Assembly: GCA_963691655.1 (NCBI GenBank)
Contig: OY829329.1
Coordinates: 23,611,883-23,675,882 of the forward strand
From: Toxonevra muliebris
Taxonomy: Eukaryota; Arthropoda; Insecta; Diptera; Pallopteridae
Length of the DNA: 64,000 bases
Reading direction: 5' to 3'
The notes beneath the pieces are model-generated. The model was not told where the DNA came from. It did no database searches and saw only the letters and a list, made by a program, of their open reading frames with translations. This document shows, in pieces, positions 57,774 to 64,000 of this stretch. Within the stretch, counting starts at the first letter, position 1, and each line of letters begins with the position of its first letter. The position numbers and the translations under genes were made by a program.

Positions 57774-57852
57774 TTATTGTTGATTTTGTGAACGTGATTC
57801 AAACATTGCAGTCACATCGCGTATCGAAAATTGTGGTGAGATCTTTTCTCTT
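57774..57852 (-). CDS. unknown gene, terminal exon (25 codons)
   Basis: Acceptor ATTTTGCAG|AAGAGA completes the Thr codon. It reads REKISPQFSIRDVTAMFESR then SQNQQ and TAA. Too short to appear as a free ORF. It is supported by exact phase, a good acceptor, the patterned peptide and stop-adjacent AATAAA. The intron before it (57853-59017) shows no feature; a 121-codon plus-strand frame in it looks like chance. Confidence 0.8.
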
Positions 57853-60800
57853 CTGCAAAATAGTAAGAAGAAGAAACACCAAACATTAGAAATTAATAAA
57901 ACTATGGAAATAGTAGAGCCATATTTAAAATTAGTCATAGTACAAAGTAATATAAATTCATAGAAAACTCAATTGAATAGATAAAAATGATCTGACGGAA
58001 CCGTTGGTCCAAGGTGAAAAAGAATCAAAAATGTATTCTGAACTTCATCAAAATTTTTTTCTTTTTTCCTTTAGGAATAAGGAGAAAAGAAACAAATTTA
58101 CCCGGGGAAATAATTTCAGAAATATTTAGAATAGGGCTGCTTATTTTTTTGTGAATTTAAATAATTTTTATGATCAAATTTTATCTGAATCGAAATCCCC
58201 CCTGGATTTTGAAGCCTTTTCAGACGTAAATCTAAAATCTTGGTGGATAGTAATATTGAGCTGTCTCAAATATTATGCTAAACCCGCTTGTAAAATATTT
58301 CATTTGTATGACTATTTTGTTAAAATCGTAGCCTTTTGGATTTTTGAAACATTGCTACAAATACTTTTTGTTGTCACTATACAATTTCTAGTCTATTCAT
58401 CCAAGCTTTCACACGGTCAACTAAAATATATAACACAACAGAGACAATATATTTATCAGTCGCACGGTTTGAGCAACAATCTCACTGCGAATCTTTTCCG
58501 ATTCCTACATTTCTAAGTTTAAGATTTCCTTGAATTGATATTTCCCAATAATATAATCCTTACTTACTACAGGAGGCAAGTCATTTTCCTTTAGCAAATA
58601 ACGAACGCTGCCACTTGTTTATTACCAAGTTTATGAGTACCAATCGGGACTATATGCACATCTTTCTAAGATTCTTCTGAATGTGCAATGCTAGTTAAAA
58701 AAAAATTTGGAATACAAAAAAAAAAAAAAATTGTATTCCAGATTTGCTAAATCCTTTAAAAAGTGTTACACTAAATGGGACTTCAATTTTTAGCCAAAGT
58801 TGAGCAAATACAGCGAAGTTTAGAGCTTGATTACCAGTTGCTTTAGTTCTTTTGAAAGCTTTTAACAAATCTAAATAACCTTTAAGAGAACCAAAAAGTG
58901 GTTTTCTCCAAAGCTTTGAACTGTCTACTCTGCAAGATCCTGTTATAACGCCATGCCCTATTCATACTACAGTCTCTTGTAATTAATTTAAATAATAATA
59001 ATTCCAAATCTACTTACGTTGAAGTTAAACTATTACGACTTGCTGATAGTAAACTATTATTTCCAGCAGCGCTAACATTGACCAATGCTACACCAGCCAT
59101 ATCTCCGCGACGTTCACGCAATCCCCCACCGCCCACAAAATCTAAACTTTTACGTTCAAACTTTTGTACAGTAGCACGTGCCGAATACTCTTCATGTGTG
59201 GCTGCTTTCTTGGGGAAATCATCACTTGCAGAGCTAGAATCACTCGTATTATTGGCGCTAGAAGATGTAGATGTTGAGGTGCCGACCACGCCCCCTCCTC
59301 CCGTAACTGCACCAGCATTTGTATTAATAACTAAATTGTTCGTGTTGGTGGTGGTGGCGGTTGCATTAATAACATCACAATTTTGATTTTTCTCATCGGA
59401 AATGCTACGAACACGATGTTGCGCAGCATATGCAGCAGCAGCACTAACAATTGGTGTATTTAGAGTGCTCTCCGAACCGCTAACGCCCGAGCGTCCAAAC
59501 TCTTTCAAATTATCGATATCTTTTTGTATGGTGCGTATATCACCGCGTGATTTCGATTTAACGCGCAGCGATGAATCAGTAGGAAATTTATCATCATCAC
59601 TCTTGCCGGTCGAATTTAAATCGGTTTTTGAACGCGATTTAAAAGAATCGCCATGATGATATTTTTGTGTGAGCTGTTGGCGACGTTCCTCTTTGATTTT
59701 ATCGATACGCTCACGATCGAGCTTCACGCCCGAGAGCACTTTGAGACTCGACAGATTCAAATTGGAATTGTTGAGGTCTGTTGCAACCGCTGTAGCGACC
59801 GTTGCTGCCATCACTGGCAGGGCAGCGACATTATTTTGTATTAGAGAAATGCGATTTTCTGTAGTTGGGGTAATTTTCAGCTCTGCTGTTTCATAATCAT
59901 TTTCAATAGATGAAGAGCAAGTCTGTGAGGCGTTCAAGGAAGTGTCGTGGTGCGAATTGTTGTAAATCTTCTCATGTTTGAGTGGCGATTTCTCGGTGCT
60001 CTTCATCATGCAAATCTCTTCGGTGATGGGCATGCCCGGTAAACGTTTGGGAGGATTTAATGTTTTCGGACGCGTAAAGTCGAAACTTTTGCGTCTGTTC
60101 GAGACCTCGGCAAGTTCAGGCAGCTGCTGTATGCTACGTGCATTCAAATCGTGTAAATGCTTAGGGCCAAATTCACGCACAAATGCATTTTCATCGAGTG
60201 AACGCGTGATTTGCTGGGATTTGGTAAGCTTCTGTTTGAGATTTGTGCCACCCGCAGCAGGAGGAGCACTATTATTCTTCAGCTGCTGTTGTTCGCTAAC
60301 CAAACTGTGCTGCGATGCTTTCAACTCGTAAGCCTGCGCATGCGTATGTGGTTTCTTGATAGAGCTACGCAAACTAAAATCGAAAGCGGGCAATTGTTCG
60401 ACGGGGGAACTCTCAAATTTTGTTGCCAATTCTTTGACGCTGAAATTTGAAGGCGACTTACGTGCCGAAGAGGTGAACGAAGAAGTAGGCGAAGCGCTTT
60501 CTTGCGCTGTTGGTTGTTGTTGCTCTAATGAAGGAGTTTTAATACTATCTAAGCTATCCAAATCAAGCTTATCCAATTGTTCGTCTTTCGATTTGACGAA
60601 ATTCTCTTCCACCGTTACAGGCGAAGCAGACGTCAGTGACTCTTTCATTTCTTCGCCCAAAAGATTTTCATAAACGCTTTTTGGTTTACGAAGCTCAACA
60701 TTTTCGTACAACAACTTTTCATCTGCCTCAAAGTTTTCCAAACTATCCGTCTGAGTTTCGCTCATTTGTATATCGTGATCTTCAGCACTGTTTGAAAGCA

Positions 60801-63800
60801 GCAATTCCTCATCACTTGACAACACTTTTTCCTGCTGCTGCAACTGTTGTTGCTGCTGTTGTTGGAACGCAGCTTTAAGCGGCGATAAGTTCTTTTGCGT
60901 TGCACGTTTTCTTTGTGAAGATTTTCCCTCAGCACATAAGTTATGCATTTCGTTAGCTTCTTCTTCACTGATATCTTTTAAGCTTTCCAGCATATTAACC
61001 GCAGCTGCGCTTTTACGCTCATCATTCAGCATTTGATTTACTTCGGTTACTGAATTTCTAAAGAATTTCACCTGCTCGTACACAGTATTCTCATCGAAGC
61101 TCGTTTCCAACAATTGTGGCTGCTTATTCTGTTTCGATTTGCCGCGTAGCATGGGCAATGGCGGCGCAGGCACTGAGGGTTGCGCTGAAGGCGGAAAAGC
61201 TTTTAGTGCCGCTTCACTTTTTTGCGGACTCTTCAAATTGTATGTGATGCTTATTGTCGATTTAATAGGACTCGGTAACTTTTGTTGCTGCTGTGAGTGA
61301 AGCAGCGGTGAGACCAAATTACTCGGCGTATTCTCATATTCTTCGTACGCTGGTGAGCTCTCTGCGGTTTCAATGAGTGAATGCATACTCGACTGGCGTT
61401 GCAGATGTTGATAACCAAACTCGCTTGGCGTTACCGATTGACTAGTATTATCTGTAAAATTGGAATTATTTGGTGAGGGAATCATTTGCTGCGTTGACAG
61501 CTGCTGCCGATTGGGCAACGTTGAAGCAGCATGCGATGAGTGATGATCGATTGCCATTCTTGAGCTATTGCTCAAGCTGTTATTTAAGTCAAGTGAGAGC
61601 TCACGTTTAAGCGCGTGCATATCACGTTTCTCAGCGGTGATGTTGTTGACATTAGTAGAGTGTGATGTCAACTATAAAGAAGAAAGGGTAAGCGAACCAA
61701 AGATATTAAAGAAACTGACTAAGTTTTTAATTTAATTTCACTTACATTACTACCCAAACTTTCATGTGATGTCCCCAGACAGCTGCAAGCATCCACGCCT
61801 AACAAATGCTGTTGTTGCTGTTGTGAGGATGTACCCGATATGCCTGATAGTCCTGACATAATGGAGCTTACCATTAACGGATCTAAATCATGCTGTGGCG
61901 TATTTACTGCGGAGCTGTTCTCGGACGATGTCTCACCCATGAGCAACGAATAACGTGGACTTTGTATGGGTGGTGATGATGGTGTTACCGAAAGTTTGGA
62001 ACGTTCCATTTCATTATTACATTTGGCATCCTTGGAAATCTCAGCAGAATTGCTACGGAGCAGCATCAGACTTAGCTGATCGTTGGCGCCACAGTAGCTG
62101 TTGCGGTTTTTGGGGCGCATCAGCTCGGCGGCGTGTTTAGGAAGCATAGTAGGTTTTGGTGGTGTAGATCTGAAAAAATGATTTATTTATTTATTTAGCA
62201 TGTCTAAGCTGAGATGGAGAGAGTTTTTAGCTGTGGGATACATTAATGACAAAGCCGAAGAATTGCTCCGATGTTCACCTTATTACAACAACTTTCGTTA
62301 AAAAATGCCCAGCTTGAGGAATTACTCAGATTTTCGAGAGTTCGTTTAAAAGATATCTAGGCTGGGGGGTTCGCGAATTTGGGCTATGTTGAAGAATTAT
62401 CAAGACTTTCAAGGGCTAATAAAAAGGATTCGTGAAATTCGTGGTATAGATAAGCCTGTGATAAGGAATTACCCAAAAATTCCACGGTTTGTTAAAAGGT
62501 TTCCCGAAATTCTCCATCTGGTTACGACTAGGTCGAAGAATTATTCAAATTTTGTAGGGTTCGTGGAGAAGATTCGCGTTTTTATATCTAGAATGGAAGA
62601 TTTGTTACACTACGCCGGGTTTGTTGAAAGGACTCGCGGAATTTGTGATAAGGTTGTACCTAGGCTGAGGTATCAGTCTCAGGTCTACGTTTTCTTGAAA
62701 GCATTCGCGATTATGCGATGTGGGTTTGCCTAAACTGAGCAACTACTAAGTCTTTCAATGATTCGTTAGAAAGATGGTTATACCTAGGCTGCAGAATTTA
62801 TTAGTTTCCTTAGTCGGTCTTAGTCTTTCCAGGGTTCGTGGAAAGGATTAGCAAAATTGCTCGGACGAACTTTGTAAAGATTCGCGATATATCTGATAAG
62901 GCTATTTCTAGGGTAAGAGTTAGTTTAGATTTCCTAGGATTCATTGAAAGGATTCAATAAATTTGCAATGTGCTTCACCGCCCAGGGTTCTTTGAAAGAA
63001 TTCGCAATAACAACATACTTAGGCTAAGAGATTGGTAAAATTTTCCAAGGTTCATTGAAAGAGGAGGCGAAACTTGCGGTTATGCCTCAGTTGAATGGAT
63101 TCCTCGCCTTTTCACCTTTCGCAGGATCGTCAAAAAGAATTGGCGAGTTTTGTGATGAGGTTATGCCTAAGCTGAAGAATTATTCAGATTTTCCAGGATT
63201 CATGGAAAAGAATCGCGAAGTTATGATGCTGGATAAGTTAGACTCTGCGCAGAGTTTATTGAAAGGGTTTACGAAATTTGTGATAAGGCGAAGCCTAGGA
63301 TGAGAGATTAGTCAGACTTTGCACGGTTCTTAGAAAAAATATAGAAATTCCTAATGTAGTCAAAACTAGGCAAACAAATTACTCAGATTTCCGTTCTGAA
63401 TAAAAGTTCGCGATATTTATCGTAAGGCAATGCTTATATTAAACAAATTTCCTAAAGTTCGTTAAAAGAATCCACGAATTTTTTGGTTAAAGAATTATTA
63501 AAACTCACCTTGTGTGTGGAGGAAAATTGATCGCTGTTACATCTGTTTGCTGTCTTTTATTATAAGTTGCATCTTCTTCAACTTGCATTTTCTTCGATGA
63601 AAAACGTCCATCGTTTGACATGCCACCCAAGCCAGGATAACTAAAACGTTCTTTGTAAGCTGAATTCGAGTTGGAACTCTCTTGATCTTTACGTTTGGCA
63701 CCTAATTGTACTGAAGGATAACTATAACGCGTATTTATCTGTCCCTGTCCACCTGCAGCTAAGGAAGCTGTCGAGGATGATGAAGAATCTGTGGGCTTAT

Positions 63801-64000
63801 TTTTGCCCGCAAATATTTTCTCAAATGCGTAATTTTTTGCCATCGCCGACGACGAATGCGCCTCTTTCAATTTTGTTGTACTTTCTGTAGAGCTGTAGAG
63901 TGAACTTTTCGATAGCGCTGACTTTGGTGGCGCATGTATTTGAACGCTAGTGTACAGCGTTTGTGGATTGGCTATAGTATGTTCGGGAGTGCTGCAATCT
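57774..64000 (-). CDS. 3' part of a large disordered Ser/Gln-rich protein, unrecognised (partial)
   Basis: Exons 64000-63509, 62169-61746, 61671-59018 and 57852-57774 join in one frame (phases 2, 0 and 2, all GT-AG). They give 1215 residues that are open at the window edge and end in TAA. I do not recognise the protein. It is almost all low-complexity: Ser, Asn, Gln and Glu-rich with poly-Gln and poly-Ser runs and many SP/TP and RxxS phosphosite-like motifs. More ordered patches, likely the conserved parts, are SYCGANDQLSLMLLRSNSAE, TVYEQVKFFRNSVTEVNQML, YENVELRKPKSVYENLL, RRKSFDFTRPKTLNPPKRLP followed by GMPITEEICMM, a charged helix RERIDKIKEERRQQL, and the C-terminal SPQFSIRDVTAMFESRS. No catalytic domain, signal peptide or membrane segment is visible in this part. 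A cytoplasmic scaffold or the regulatory tail of a signalling protein would fit; that is a guess from composition. Confidence 0.85.
59018..61671 (-). CDS. unknown gene, third visible exon (884 codons)
   Basis: Acceptor TTTATAG|TTGACATC, in phase 0. The TTG is an internal Leu codon, not a start. One uninterrupted frame runs to SRNSLTS plus AC of a Thr codon, with donor AAC|GTAAGT. The apparent in-frame TAA at 59016-59014 lies inside that donor and is spliced out. Confidence 0.92.
61746..62169 (-). CDS. unknown gene, second visible exon
   Basis: Acceptor TTTTTTCAG|ATCTAC completes the Arg codon. It then reads STPPKPTMLPKHAAELMRPK and ends SHESLGSN with donor AAT|GTAAGT. The following intron (61672-61745) is only 74 bp. 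Confidence 0.88.
62200..63490. repeat. decayed ~71-bp minisatellite filling an intron
   Basis: About 17 imperfect copies of a unit like GAAGAATTATTCAGATTTTC-CAGGGTTCGTTGAAAGGATT-CGCGAAATTTGTGATAAGG-TTATGCCTAGGCT. Unit starts at 62255, 62318, 62392, 62462, 62535, 62604 and 62672 give spacings of 63-74. On the plus strand it translates in patches as a repeating peptide (KNYSDFPGF.ER.RE.CDKVMPRL), because 72 is a multiple of three. Confidence 0.8.
63509..64000 (-). CDS. unknown gene, first visible exon (5' side outside window)
   Basis: The frame is open to base 64000 (DCSTPEHTIANPQTLYTSVQ...), so the exon continues beyond the window. It ends INFPPHT plus AG of an Arg codon, with donor AAG|GTGAGT. 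Ser-rich with repeated RYSYP/RFSYP motifs. Confidence 0.85.

Noticed and set aside
58151..58516. 121-codon plus-strand open frame in the last intron of the unknown gene
   Set aside because: No recognisable domain, no splice or promoter context, AT-rich composition; likely chance.
59078..60968. Several plus-strand and alternative-frame open frames over the large exon
   Set aside because: They are antisense or frame shadows of the 884-codon minus-strand exon, whose splice phases all fit.
62386..63303. Protein-coding repeat gene on the plus strand within the intron
   Set aside because: Open stretches are short, interrupted, and reflect a repeat unit near 72 bp; kept only as a finding to test.

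Overview
This is nuclear DNA from an insect, most probably a higher (schizophoran) fly. The reasons are spliced genes with GT-AG introns, a Drosophila-type brain-specific homeobox gene (bsh), AT-rich spacers full of ATGTATGT/CAACAA microsatellites, and relics of many insect transposon families. The repeat content is reminiscent of a large-genome fly such as a tephritid, but that is a guess. Nothing here is bacterial or viral.

Layout. (1) 2095-12789, minus strand: a complete bsh gene of four exons encoding 541 residues. Every splice junction could be resolved to the base and keeps frame. Its 5.9-kb first intron holds three unrelated Tc1/mariner relics and its 3-kb third intron holds a mariner relic. 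(2) 12.8-57.7 kb: about 45 kb with no convincing gene. It holds candidate regulatory sequence just upstream of bsh and then a dense graveyard of transposable elements. For many of these I can read both terminal inverted repeats (TIRs) and the target-site duplication (TSD): five hAT elements with exact 8-bp TSDs, two P-superfamily-like elements with exact 7-bp TSDs, a piggyBac element with TTAA, a pogo-like and several other TA-flanked elements, a PIF/Harbinger-like element, tRNA-derived SINEs and several truncated LINEs. (3) 57774-64000, minus strand: the 3' end (1215 codons, four exons, open at the window edge) of a large, mostly disordered Ser/Gln-rich protein that I do not recognise. One of its introns is almost entirely a decayed ~71-bp minisatellite.

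The most unusual structures are: a four-level nest at 42.85-46.09 kb, in which a minisatellite is interrupted by a hAT, which is interrupted by a pogo-like element, which is interrupted by a P-like element; a hAT-like family that carries long arrays of a degenerate CAGACCAAAA-type repeat, one copy of which has a ~177-bp higher-order period; and a same-orientation pair of P-superfamily-like elements with CAAAG-type TIRs.

The two genes lie on the same strand, with the unknown gene upstream of bsh, but they are 45 kb apart and nothing suggests that they act together. TIR, TSD and splice calls were made by reading the sequence. Family names rest on TSD length, TIR style and remembered protein motifs; no database search was run.
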